The position numbers and the translations under genes were made by a program. Below, one piece after another: positions 8,426-16,382 of a stretch of 64,000 bases of DNA (the stretch's first letter is position 1; each line of letters starts with the position of its first letter). This DNA is from Pseudomonas paeninsulae (GTDB lineage: Bacteria; Pseudomonadota; Gammaproteobacteria; Pseudomonadales; Pseudomonadaceae). The stretch lies in NCBI RefSeq assembly GCF_035621475.1, contig NZ_CP141799.1:3522501-3586500 (forward strand), read 5' to 3'. Under the pieces are notes generated by a model. The model saw only the letters and a program-made list of their open reading frames with translations. It made no database searches and was not told where the DNA came from.

Positions 8426-8734
8426 ATGATGCAAAACAACCACGTACTGGAAGTGGCCATGTTCAAGGTCAAGGCCGGCTATCAAGGTGATATGCCTGCG
8501 CTGCGCGCCGGCCTACGGGAAGCGCTCAAGAGCTTCCCTGGCTTGCTGGAGTTCTGCGGCTACAGCCCATTACAGGATGACCAGGTTTTTGCCGACCTTG
8601 CTAGATGGGACAGCCTGGAGAGCGCCATGGCCGCCGCCAAGGCGTTCGCCGAGGGCGACCCTCGCTTCGCTCCCTATATGCAAGCAATCGAAGAATTAGT
8701 CTTCATGGGGCACTTCAGCCCCGAGGCAGGCTGA
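8426..8734 (+). CDS. Antibiotic-biosynthesis-monooxygenase-like (dimeric alpha-beta barrel) protein
   Basis: The protein has 102 residues. It opens HVLEVAMFKVKAGYQGDM, continues LREALKSFPGLLEFCGYSPL, then FADLARWDSLESAMAAAKAF, and ends IEELVFMGHF. The pattern of a beta strand, a helix, a strand with a W-x-S-x-E-x-A motif, and a final M-x-H-F strand fits the ABM/Dabb ferredoxin-like fold, in which small homodimers act as monooxygenases or heme/stress proteins. The substrate is unknown. TAGGGG lies 10 bases before an ATGATG start. A palindromic repeat at 8797-8857 probably ends the transcript. Confidence 0.7.
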   Translation: MMQNNHVLEVAMFKVKAGYQGDMPALRAGLREALKSFPGLLEFCGYSPLQDDQVFADLARWDSLESAMAAAKAFAEGDPRFAPYMQAIEELVFMGHFSPEAG

Positions 8735-8796
8735 CACTGCTGGGGACTGCGGGTGCGGCCTGCAGCAAAAATCACGCAAGCCTCGCCCGCAACTCT

Positions 8797-8857
8797 TAGG
8801 CGCCTGTCGGACTTGACCGTCCGTAGCGAGGGCAGCGTTAAGTCCAACAGGCTCCTA
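8797..8857. repeat. Palindromic repeat, possible transcription end
   Basis: TAGGCGCCTGTCGGACTT is mirrored by AAGTCCAACAGGCTCCTA with three mismatches. The stem-loop lies between the convergent genes at 8426 and 8919. A shorter look-alike (GGAGCCTG...CAGGCTCC) sits at about 10960-11003 after the cyclase gene. Confidence 0.75.
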
Positions 8858-8918
8858 GCCAATCGAACAGGCCATGACGGGCCCTTGGGCGCTCGCCGTA
8901 ATGCTTAGCGAGTGTGAT

Positions 8919-9809
8919 TCAGGGTGTCAGCATGGCCTCGGCAAGGAACTCGACAAACACCCGGACCTTCTGCTGCAGGTGGCGGTTGCTGGGGTACAGC
9001 GCATAGATGCCGCGTTTGGCGAACTGCTGATCAGGGAGTATCCGCACCAACTCGCCGCGCTCCAACAGTGGCTGGGCGATGAACGATGGCAGTGCCCCTA
9101 TGCCGGCTCCGGCGAGCAGCATGTCGCCGAGGATCAGGCTGTTGTCCGCGGAGAAGCGGGCCGGTACATCGACGCTGGTGCTGCCTTGCGGCCCCTCGAG
9201 GTGCCAATGGCCGGGATGATCGGCCAGTCGGTAGGCCAGGCAGTCATGACTGTGCAGGTCTGCGACCGTTCTCGGTGTGCCGCGCGCCTGTAGGTAAGCG
9301 GGCGAGGCGCAGATGATTTGCTCCACTTCGCCCAGGCGTCGTGCAATCAGCGAGGAGTCGGCCAGTTCGGCGCGAATGCGCAGCGAGACGTCGAAGCCCT
9401 CGGACACCACATCGAGCAGACGATCGTCCAGCGTCAGTTCGACGTTCAATTGCGGGTAGCGTGCCATGAACTTCGCCAGCAAGGGCGACAGCACCTTGTG
9501 GCTGAACGACAGTGGCGCGTTGACCCGCAGACGTCCACTGACCTGGTCCGAGCCCTGGGTCATGCTGCGTTCCAGTGCCTCCAGTTCATCCAGCAGGCGG
9601 CAGCACTCGTTGAAATAGGCGCGGCCGGCATCGGTCAGGCTCATGCGTCGGGTGGTGCGCATGAGTAAAAGGGTGCCTAAGCGCTGTTCCAGTTGCCGCA
9701 CCTGTTTACTGACCGCGGCCGTCGATTGCCCGAGGTCTTCGGCGGCCTTGCTGAAGCTGTCGCGTTCCACCACCCGGCGGAAGGTGCGCATGTTCGCGAG
9801 CAGGTCCAT
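8919..9809 (-). CDS. LysR-family transcriptional regulator
   Basis: The protein has 296 residues. The N-terminal winged HTH is clear: MRTFRRVVERDSFSKAAEDL, then STAAVSKQVRQLEQRLGTLL, then TTRRMSLTDAGRAYF. An effector-binding domain (about residues 90-290) includes GRLRVNAPLSFSHKVLSPLL. The variant resembles the CrgA/DsdC-like single-enzyme regulators common in Pseudomonas. It is divergent from the cyclase-family gene at 9937 with 127 bases between the starts, so it probably controls that gene. The effector is unknown. Confidence 0.93.
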   Translation of the reverse strand: MDLLANMRTFRRVVERDSFSKAAEDLGQSTAAVSKQVRQLEQRLGTLLLMRTTRRMSLTDAGRAYFNECCRLLDELEALERSMTQGSDQVSGRLRVNAPLSFSHKVLSPLLAKFMARYPQLNVELTLDDRLLDVVSEGFDVSLRIRAELADSSLIARRLGEVEQIICASPAYLQARGTPRTVADLHSHDCLAYRLADHPGHWHLEGPQGSTSVDVPARFSADNSLILGDMLLAGAGIGALPSFIAQPLLERGELVRILPDQQFAKRGIYALYPSNRHLQQKVRVFVEFLAEAMLTP

Positions 9810-9936
9810 ATAGTTTCTCTGTGGTTGAATATGATTTGAATATTTAGCTGATTATCTATTCGCAGGGAGAAAATAGCATGGCGGCATGCCTTCCCCTGCA
9901 CCAGTGGGAAGTTGATTGTTCGCAAGGAGTACCGTC

Positions 9937-10941
9937 ATGTACCTACCCACTCATTCCTCCACATCTGTCATCGGTCGGCTGGCTGTTGTGCCGTTGTTGC
10001 TGGCGCTGTTCAGTGGCGGCGCCAACGCCGCGCAGGCAGTCGGCGTCAGTCCTTGGGGCAAGGACGATGAAATCGGCCGCTTGAACCTGATCACCCCGGC
10101 CACCCGCGCGGCCATTCTGGCGCGAGTGAATGGTGATCAGGCGTATGACCTGTCGGTGGAATATTTCGTCGGCATGCCGAGCTGGCAGGCGGCCGGCGAC
10201 CCGTCGTACCAGATGTGGATGACCCACACTCCGAATGGCAACCAGATTGCCGACCCCATGGGCGTCGGCGAACCGATGAACCGGCATGTCAGCTACAGCG
10301 GCTCGGCGGTGTCCATGTACACGCACATGGGTACGCACATCGATGCCCTCAACCACTTCGGCCTGGACGGCAAGATCTGGAACGGCTTTACCGCGGCGGA
10401 GCACCTGGGCGATCGCGGCTGGAACGTCACCGGAGCGGAGAAGCTGCCGCCGATTATCGGCCGTGGTGTGTTGATCGATATCGCGGCGGCAAAGGGCGTT
10501 CAGATGCTGGCCGATAATTACCGGGTCACCCGTCAGGACCTGCGCGATGCCCTGAGCCAGCAGCAGGTCAAGCTTGAGGAGGGCGATGTGGTGCTGATCC
10601 GTACCGGGCGCATGCGTGATTACGCCAATGCCCAGGCCTATATGAACAATGCGCCGGGCCTGGGCCTGGATGCGGCCAAGTTTCTCATCGAGGAAGGTGG
10701 GGCCATGCTGGTCGGTGCCGACAACCTGAGTTTCGAGGCCTTCCCGGCGGAGGTGTCGGATAACTACGTGCCGGTTCACACTTACCTGCTCGCCCAGCAG
10801 GGTGCGCCGATTCTCGAGTTGGTGAACCTGGAAGCGCTATCGCGCGACCGTGTGTATCAGTTCGCCTTTATCGGCGCTTCGTTGAAGTTCCGCGGCGCCG
10901 ATGCCGCGCCCATGCGGCCGATCGCCCTGCCCATCGACTGA
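9937..10941 (+). CDS. Cyclase-family metal-dependent hydrolase, exported
   Basis: The ATG at 9937 has AAGGAG 7 bases upstream and gives 334 residues. A TTG seven codons earlier has no ribosome site. Residues 1-30 form a signal peptide ending GGANAAQA. The body is the putative cyclase/kynurenine-formamidase-like fold (PF04199), with the metal motif MGTHIDALNHFG (H-x-G-T-H-x-D-x-x-x-H) and GVLIDIAAAKG. Family members hydrolyse amide or ester bonds; the substrate is not predictable. The exported form suggests action in the periplasm. The divergent LysR gene is its likely regulator. Confidence 0.88.
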   Translation: MYLPTHSSTSVIGRLAVVPLLLALFSGGANAAQAVGVSPWGKDDEIGRLNLITPATRAAILARVNGDQAYDLSVEYFVGMPSWQAAGDPSYQMWMTHTPNGNQIADPMGVGEPMNRHVSYSGSAVSMYTHMGTHIDALNHFGLDGKIWNGFTAAEHLGDRGWNVTGAEKLPPIIGRGVLIDIAAAKGVQMLADNYRVTRQDLRDALSQQQVKLEEGDVVLIRTGRMRDYANAQAYMNNAPGLGLDAAKFLIEEGGAMLVGADNLSFEAFPAEVSDNYVPVHTYLLAQQGAPILELVNLEALSRDRVYQFAFIGASLKFRGADAAPMRPIALPID

Positions 10942-11243
10942 AGGCTGACACGCCGTGAAGGAGCCTGTTTGCCAGCATCCGTGCCGCGCCAAGCAGCAGG
11001 CTCCACTCGAAAGCAGGTCGAACCATACCGCCATCACACAAGGCCCTATAGCCATGCCTATGGGGACGATATAACTCCTCGGCTAACGGGTTTCTGACCA
11101 ATCGAACTATGACGCCAGTCCCATATCTCGTCGTTAGGTACAGCCTGACTGGCTGGCAATCGATTGAGCGCATCTGACGGGCATGATCTACGGCAACTCG
11201 TAAAACCTATTCGCCATGCTCGACCCTTGAGTAGTCACCCCGA
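10942..11243. other. Spacer after the cyclase gene
   Basis: A GGAGCCTG...CAGGCTCC inverted repeat (about 10960-11003) may end the cyclase transcript. The remaining 240 bases show no coding frame or RNA that I can support. Confidence 0.4.
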
Positions 11244-11890
11244 TCAAAAGGAATCCAGTATGCGTCCAAGCAGCGCCATCGCCTGCTCGCTCTGGGTATC
11301 CCAGGGGTGGCCATAGTTGAGGCGGGCACAGTTGCTGAAGCGTCGAGTGGCGGAAAAATCGGCCCCGGTGCGAGGCTGATGACCTGGGCCAAGGCGAACT
11401 GGAACAACTGCAGGGAATCGGCCTGCTCGGGGAATTCGAACCAGAGGAAGTAACCGCCGCTAGGGTGAGTGACCCGGATCTCAACCGGGAAATGCCGGGC
11501 TGCCGAGGCTAGCATTGAGCCCTGCTGGGCCTCCAGGGCATGGCGCAATTTACACAGGTGGCGGTCATAGCCGCCATCCTGGAGGTAGTCGGCGATAGCC
11601 GCCTGGGCCGGCGCCGAGGGCGAGATGGTGGTCATCAGCTTGAGGCGGTGGATGGCGGTTGCGTAGCGCCCGTCCGCTACCCAGCCGACCCGGTAGCCCG
11701 GCGCCAGGCATTTGGAGAACGAGCCGCAGTGCATCACCAGGGCGTCGCGATCGAAGCTTTTCATCGACTTCGGTGGCTGCGTGCCGAAGTACAGCTCGGC
11801 GTAGACATCGTCCTCGATCAAGGGCACCTGCCGAGCGCCTGCCCGCTCAAAGGCCTGCTGCACCGCGTCAGCAAACTGCTCTAGCTCGCC
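11244..11890 (-). pseudogene. MocR-type/aminotransferase gene, truncated and frameshifted
   Basis: The frame holds the C-terminal half of a PLP-dependent fold-type I domain: VPLIEDDVYAELYFG, then MHCGSFSKCLAPGYRVGWV, where SFSK carries the PLP lysine, and HPSGGYFLWFEFP. At about 11360, after ISLAPGPIF, the frame shifts by one base. The true ending ATRRFSNCARLNYGHPWD...LLGRILDSF continues in the next frame to the stop at 11244-11246. The front of the domain and any HTH domain are missing beyond about 11890, where the sequence becomes unrelated. It resembles the C-terminal part of PtsJ/MocR regulators. It is non-functional. Confidence 0.85.
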
Positions 11891-12197
11891 CACCCGCCAC
11901 CACTCAGCAACTGACGCAGAACACCGGTTCACCAACCGCCATGATTTGATCTGGCCAAGGCTGGAGGCACTCATACGCCTGAGCTCAGCGATTCAGGGCG
12001 CGACGCTCGAATATTGCGCGCCGCGGTCTTGGTTTTTTATGTGCAGCACATCAATTTCGGCCTGGCCGCGCCTGGCTCGGCCTTCAAACGCGCAAACAAA
12101 AACGGCAGCCTGCTCAAAGTTTGAGCAGGCTGCCGCGTATATGAAACATCCGGGCTAGTGGCCTGATCGGTTAATCCGTTTGTCCATAGCCTCAAGC
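11891..12197. other. Gene-free stretch with an orphan terminator
   Basis: No frame matches a known protein. The notable feature is the perfect palindrome at 12103-12135, listed separately. The rest looks like junction debris between the MocR relic and the sulfatase relic. Confidence 0.4.
12095..12135 (-). terminator. Perfect 16-bp-stem terminator, orphan
   Basis: CGGCAGCCTGCTCAAA, one base, then TTTGAGCAGGCTGCCG, flanked on its left by ACAAAAA. Read on the minus strand this is a stem followed by TTTTTGTTTG. It lies downstream of the sulfatase remnant and probably once ended that transcript. Confidence 0.8.
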
Positions 12198-12383
12198 CTA
12201 TCCAGAAACTTGTAGGTAGCGGAAGGACAGATCGGTGGTCCCGCCGCGATCCTCGATCAGGTTGTACAGTGTCCACTCATAGGGGCGATTGAGCAGCGGC
12301 GCACTAGCATCCGAGGCATGGGCCACCACCCGTTTCCAGTCGCCATCGCGCACACAGGCCTGGTCGAACAGCTCGCCGGCCAG
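12198..12383 (-). pseudogene. Sulfatase C-terminal remnant
   Basis: A 61-residue frame begins LAGELFDQACVRDGDWKRVV, continues PYEWTLYNLIEDRGGTTDLS, and stops at 12198-12200. The VRDGDWK and W-x-L-Y-N-L-x-E-D-x-x-x-T-T-D-L blocks are the hallmark ending of arylsulfatase-family proteins. A stop codon lies directly upstream in frame (at about 12389), and the catalytic domain is absent. The 300-bp repeat boundary at 12349 falls inside it. This is a different subfamily from the intact sulfatase at 61665. Confidence 0.65.
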
Positions 12384-12648
12384 CGGACGCTACGCAAAAA
12401 ATGGGAGGCGTTTAGAGAGCTGAATGACCCCATTTCCTTGCTCAGCGCAACGTCAGCAGCTATCGCAATAGACGGTAGATTTGTACAGCCTCTCAGGCCT
12501 CGGCGACCACGGTGTTCTCGATATGGCCGAGACCGTCGATCTCGATTCGTACCACATCACCCACGGCGAGGAAGCGCTTGGGCGTGAAGCCGACGCCAAC
12601 CCCGGCCGGCGTGCCGGTAGCAAGGATATCGCCGGGCTCCAGGGTCAT
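12349..12648. repeat. 300-bp direct repeat, copy 2
   Basis: Partner of 7816-8115. It contains the last 156 bases of the fumarylacetoacetate-hydrolase gene, its downstream spacer, and the beginning of the sulfatase remnant. The two copies differ at scattered single positions only. Confidence 0.9.
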
Positions 12649-13359
12649 CACCGTCGACAGGTAGGCGATCTGTTCCCAGATGCTGTAGATCATGTCGCCG
12701 GTACTGGTTTCCTGACGTTTTTCGCCATTCACATAAGCCCGCATCATCAGCGCATGAGGGTCCGGCACCTCATCGGCGCTAACCAGCCACGGGCCAATCG
12801 GACCGTGGCTGTCGAAGGACTTGCCGAGGGTGAACGTCGGGCTGCGCATCTGCCAGTCACGCACGCTGACGTCGTTGCAGACCAGATAACCGGCAACCAC
12901 CGATGGCGCATCTTCCACCGACACATGTCGGCAGCGCTTGCCAATGACCACGCCCAACTCGGCCTCGTAATCGAGCTTGGCCGAGACCTTGGGCATGTCG
13001 ATCGGGTCATAAGGCCCGTTGAGGCAGGAGACCTGCTTGTTGAACCACAGCTGCGACTTGGGAATCGGCACACCGTTACGCTCGGCCTCGGCGGCGTGGG
13101 CGCGATAGTTCATGCCGATAGCCAGGTACTTTTGTGGATCGGTCACCGCCGCCAGCAGGTGCAGCTGATCCAGCGCCAGACTGTCACTGTCCGGCTGCAG
13201 CGCGGCTACCCGCGCCAATGCCTCGGGGCCGGCCGCCAGCAGACGCGCCATGCTAGCGGGCAGGTCAGGCAATGCCGCCGCCAGGGCAATTACCCGATCA
13301 CCGACAACCTTGCCCAGCCCGACCGTTTCGCCCACTTGGAAAGTTACTAATCTCATCAC
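12493..13359 (-). CDS. Fumarylacetoacetate hydrolase (FAH) family protein
   Basis: The protein has 288 residues. The N-terminal lid domain (MRLVTFQVGETVGLGKVV) is followed by the FAH core. The core holds the metal ligands in LDYEAELGVVIGKRCRHV (E-x-E) and GYLVCNDVSVRDWQ (Asp), plus GKSFDSHGPIGPWLV and [19 protein letters not shown]. Such enzymes hydrolyse or decarboxylate acylpyruvates and related diketo acids at the end of aromatic or sugar-acid pathways. The exact substrate is open. There are no catabolic partners around it, only relics, so it may be a survivor of a dismantled cluster. Its C-terminal part is duplicated at 7960-8115. Confidence 0.92.
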   Translation of the reverse strand: MMRLVTFQVGETVGLGKVVGDRVIALAAALPDLPASMARLLAAGPEALARVAALQPDSDSLALDQLHLLAAVTDPQKYLAIGMNYRAHAAEAERNGVPIPKSQLWFNKQVSCLNGPYDPIDMPKVSAKLDYEAELGVVIGKRCRHVSVEDAPSVVAGYLVCNDVSVRDWQMRSPTFTLGKSFDSHGPIGPWLVSADEVPDPHALMMRAYVNGEKRQETSTGDMIYSIWEQIAYLSTVMTLEPGDILATGTPAGVGVGFTPKRFLAVGDVVRIEIDGLGHIENTVVAEA

Positions 13360-13600
13360 ACCACCCTTGAATTCATGCCCGCTGTGCAGCGGTACTCAGT
13401 AGCCCCGAAAAACTGGGCCAATGCTCTTCCTGCTCCAGTCGAGCGACCAGTTGCCGGCCTATTCTCGCCGAGAATGGCAGCTTACGGCACAGATAGCGCT
13501 TGGCGCGGCTGGATAAAAAAGTCCGGGAGCGCCATCATCCACGCCTTTTTGAAGCGCACTTCAACGCGTTGCGGCGCCCGATAAACGAAGGAACATCCCT

Positions 13601-14155
13601 ATGCAAAACCAACATCTCGGTCCCACCGACTTCGAGCTCATCGAAGACACCCTGCTGAAATACGGCGACGATCACTCCGTACTCAACTCCTCCGAGCTCG
13701 ATGGTTACTTCACTGCCTTGGTCTCCGGCCCCGTACAGGTGGATATCGCCGAGTGGTTTCCGGCCATCTGGGGCGGGCAAAATCCAGATTGGGAGAACCC
13801 AGATGAGTGCAAACAGTTCATAGAACTGAGCGTGCGCCACATGAACACACTGGCCACCCAGCTGACCCTGAATACACAGGCGTTCAAGCCACGGTTCGAA
13901 CAGACCGAACACTTTGGCCGGACACTTACCCTGGCTGAAGAGTGGTGCTTCGGTTACCTGCGTGGTGTCGCCGTGGGCAACTGGCCCGAGTTGTCCGCGC
14001 CCCTGGCCGCGAAGCTGCAAGCGCTTACTTTCTGCGCCGAGCAAGACAACTTCGAGCTCCGGGCGGATCTGGATGTGGAGCAACATCGCCAGCGTGTGGA
14101 AGCGATCGAGCAGACTGCACATGCCTTGCATGACTACTGGCTGGCTCAGCGCTAA
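13601..14155 (+). CDS. UPF0149 (YecA/YgfB-like) family protein
   Basis: The protein has 184 residues. The features are LNSSELDGYFTALVSGPVQV, EWFPAIWGG, LAEEWCFGYLRGVAVG and a C-terminal helix. The E-L-x-G-Y/F-x-x-A-L-x-x-G-P and W-x-x-G-(F/Y)-x-x-G signatures define the UPF0149 family, helical proteins without a settled function. It lacks the C-terminal SEC-C zinc motif of true YecA. The start has GAAGGAAC 9 bases upstream. It stands alone, with an inverted repeat and a 151-bp element downstream. Confidence 0.85.
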   Translation: MQNQHLGPTDFELIEDTLLKYGDDHSVLNSSELDGYFTALVSGPVQVDIAEWFPAIWGGQNPDWENPDECKQFIELSVRHMNTLATQLTLNTQAFKPRFEQTEHFGRTLTLAEEWCFGYLRGVAVGNWPELSAPLAAKLQALTFCAEQDNFELRADLDVEQHRQRVEAIEQTAHALHDYWLAQR

Positions 14156-14201
14156 GGGCTGCTTGGACTTGGTTTTTTTACAACCATGGATTTTACGATT
14201 C

Positions 14202-14240
14202 GGGTCGATAGCAGTCTTTGTGAACGGCATCTATCGACCC
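14202..14240. repeat. Inverted repeat, 10-bp arms
   Basis: GGGTCGATAG, 19 bases, then CTATCGACCC. It lies 47 bases after the UPF0149 stop. There is no U-tract, so termination is uncertain. It sits just left of the 151-bp element. Confidence 0.6.
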
Positions 14241-14254
14241 AGGCCGGGTGAAAA

Positions 14255-14405
14255 TGTTGCTACTGATACATTCTTGACCCGCTTACCTGGATTTCATTGA
14301 CCCAGTTCCGCGTCTCGTGAACCCTCGTTGAATGTGGTTTTTCGGAGTATTGGACTGGGTCAGTCCAGCGTCAGTACTCGGGTCAAAAACACGTCGGCAA
14401 CAACA
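14255..14405. mobile_element. 151-bp MITE-like element, copy A
   Basis: The ends are TGTTG...CAACA. Inside, TGACCC occurs at element positions 21-26 and 44-49, and GGGTCA at 103-108 and 126-131, an exactly mirror-symmetric layout. The element at 44901-45051 has the same length and the same four positions with no insertion or deletion between them, although other bases differ. Paired internal repeats at each end recall the multiple transposase-binding sites of IS21-family termini, so I infer a non-autonomous IS21-like derivative. No target duplication is visible. The rest of 14156-14674 holds nothing else that I recognise. Confidence 0.6.
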
Positions 14406-14674
14406 GACATACCATCACGAACGGCTAAACATGACCCTGGTAGGCATCCCCCCCAAACAGAGGTTGGCCATGTCGGCCTGACCTCTACTTCTGGAAAGTA
14501 CTGCAAATGGGGCATTAGCATGTACCGACTATCTGACGCCTGCTGAGTTACGTGGCCTTCCCGCATAGATCCTCTACAACCCGGGTAAATCTAACACCCT
14601 GACTGGAAGCGCACGGCGGCAGACAGTAAGCCATATACACACTGGTTTTTATGGTGGTCGAACTTTGACTTCCT

Positions 14675-15532
14675 TTACAAAATCACTGTTCGGTTGTCAT
14701 TCAGAAATACACGCCGCTCGAGGTGATAGCCGATCGCCTTGGCCAGGGTCATGCACTCGATATCGCGGCCCTTGGCGACCAGGTCTTCGGGGTAGTGGGC
14801 ATGGTCCACCGCCTCCACGCCCTGGGCGATGATCGGCCCCTCATCCAGGTCGTTGTTGATGTAATGGGCGGTGGCGCCGACCAGCTTGACGCCCTTCTGG
14901 TACGCCTGGTGATAGGGCTTGGCGCCCTTGAAGCCGGGCAGCAGCGAGTGGTGGATATTGATCGCCCGGCCGTCCAGCTTGCGGCACAGTTCGGGTGAGA
15001 GCACCTGCATGTAGCGGGCGAGTACCACCAGCTCGGCGCCGCTGTCCTCGATCACCTGCATCACCTTGCGCTCTTGCGCCGGCTTGTCGTTGGGGTCGAG
15101 GGGGAAGTGGTAATAGGGAATCTCGTGCCAGCGCGCCAGCGGTTCCAGGTCGGGATGGTTGGACACCACCGCCACCACGTCCATGGCCAGGTGGCCGATG
15201 CGCTGGCGATAGAGCAGGTCGTTCAGGCAATGGTCGGCCTTGCTCACCATCAGCACCACCTTGGCCCGGTAGCCCGGCGGGGTCAGTTCGGTGTGCATGT
15301 CGAAGGGCGACAGGCGCTCGTCGAGGCCGGCGCGAAAGGCCTGCTCGTCGAAGCCCTCGGCCACGCGGAACTCGACGCGGATGAAGAAGCGCGAGGACAG
15401 CCGGTCATCGAACGAATGGTGCTCGGTGACGTAGCAGTTCTGCTCGAACAGGAAGCGCGTCACCGCGTCCACGGTGCCGAGCACGCTCGGGCAGTGGGCG
15501 GTGAGAATCCAGGTGTCGGGGGTGCGACTCAT
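14675..15532 (-). CDS. purU: Formyltetrahydrofolate deformylase
   Basis: The protein has 285 residues. The N-terminal ACT domain (TWILTAHCPSVLGTVDAVTR, about residues 7-90) is followed by a formyltransferase-type catalytic domain with VVSNHPDL, FPLDPNDKPAQERKVMQVIE, AINIHHSLLPGFKGAKPYHQ and GATAHYINNDLDEGPII. The Asn, His and Asp of these motifs form the active site. It hydrolyses 10-formyl-tetrahydrofolate to formate and tetrahydrofolate. As the last gene of the glyA-sox operon it would recycle the one-carbon units released when sarcosine is demethylated, an arrangement also found in P. aeruginosa. Confidence 0.95.
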   Translation of the reverse strand: MSRTPDTWILTAHCPSVLGTVDAVTRFLFEQNCYVTEHHSFDDRLSSRFFIRVEFRVAEGFDEQAFRAGLDERLSPFDMHTELTPPGYRAKVVLMVSKADHCLNDLLYRQRIGHLAMDVVAVVSNHPDLEPLARWHEIPYYHFPLDPNDKPAQERKVMQVIEDSGAELVVLARYMQVLSPELCRKLDGRAINIHHSLLPGFKGAKPYHQAYQKGVKLVGATAHYINNDLDEGPIIAQGVEAVDHAHYPEDLVAKGRDIECMTLAKAIGYHLERRVFLNDNRTVIL

Positions 15533-15555
15533 ATCGATCTCCTGTGCAGCGTGGG

Positions 15556-15655
15556 CGTAGGTTGGGGCGGGCCGCGCAGGCTGAGCGAAGCGCCACCCAA
15601 CGAGAGCGACGGGGCATGTTGGGTATCGGCGCTACGCGCCTCCACCCAACCTACG
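15556..15655. repeat. Palindromic intergenic repeat between soxG and purU
   Basis: CGTAGGTTGGGGCGG is mirrored about 70 bases on by CCACCCAACCTACG, with inner arms around AGCGCCACCCAACGAGAGCG and ATGTTGGGTATCGGCGCTAC. This is a common type of Pseudomonas intergenic repeat. It may influence transcript stability between soxG and purU. Confidence 0.65.
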
Positions 15656-15666
15656 TCTTTGCCTGC

Positions 15667-16296
15667 CTACGCCTTGATCGCCAGGCCGAATTCGGCGCAG
15701 GCGTCTTGCAGCCACAGCCAGATGTAATCGGAGAAACTGCGGCGCACCAGCAGCTCCCAGGTCTCTTCGCCGCTGCGGCGAATCACCAGCTGGGTCTTGG
15801 CGAAGGTGGTGCCGACCGCCTTGCCGACCGGGAAATTGCGGGGATGCACGTCATAGATCGACGACTTCATCAGCATCTCGCGGACTTTCGGCCCTGTCAG
15901 TTCGAGAATAGTCTGCCCACCGCTGACGTTGACCACCTGCAGGTGCTGGCCGGCCAGCGCTTCGCGCAGGCTCTTTTCGGCGGCGAACTCTTCGCCGCTC
16001 GGTACGATCAGCAGCCACTCGTCCGGGCCCAGCCATTGCAACGAGGTCTCGCCCTTGACCACCAGGCCAAGTGCGCCGGGCAATTCCAGGCCGGTGGCCT
16101 TGTGCACGGCGCCGGCAAAGGCCGCGTCATGGCCATCGCCGCGCAGGGTCAGGTGACCCAGCAGTTTTCTCTCGCGCAGGCTGATGCCCGCGCTGCTCTT
16201 GCCCTTGCCTGCCAGCTCATGCAGACCGGCGTGAAACAGCGGGGACTCGGCGTGCGCCGCATCGGGGCGCTGCTTGTAAACGTTTACTGTGCTCAT
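15667..16296 (-). CDS. soxG: Sarcosine oxidase gamma subunit
   Basis: The protein has 209 residues and is typical of SoxG: GISLRERKLLGHLTLRGDGH, SLQWLGPDEWLLIVPSGEE, LTGPKVREMLMKSSIYDVHP, and the C-terminal ELLVRRSFSDYIWLWLQDAC. SoxG has a GcvT-like fold and is a structural subunit of the heterotetrameric oxidase, with no cofactor of its own. It is encoded 86 bases after soxA. Confidence 0.95.
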   Translation of the reverse strand: MSTVNVYKQRPDAAHAESPLFHAGLHELAGKGKSSAGISLRERKLLGHLTLRGDGHDAAFAGAVHKATGLELPGALGLVVKGETSLQWLGPDEWLLIVPSGEEFAAEKSLREALAGQHLQVVNVSGGQTILELTGPKVREMLMKSSIYDVHPRNFPVGKAVGTTFAKTQLVIRRSGEETWELLVRRSFSDYIWLWLQDACAEFGLAIKA

Positions 16297-16382
16297 GTTG
16301 TTCCGCCTGTCGTAGGTACGTCAGCGCTAATTCGTTGCTCGCCAGGCTCCAGCCTGCTGGGGCCTGGCGAGTGGTCGTGGTC

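Noticed and set aside
12481..13350. 289-codon plus-strand frame
   Set aside because: Antisense of the fumarylacetoacetate-hydrolase family gene.
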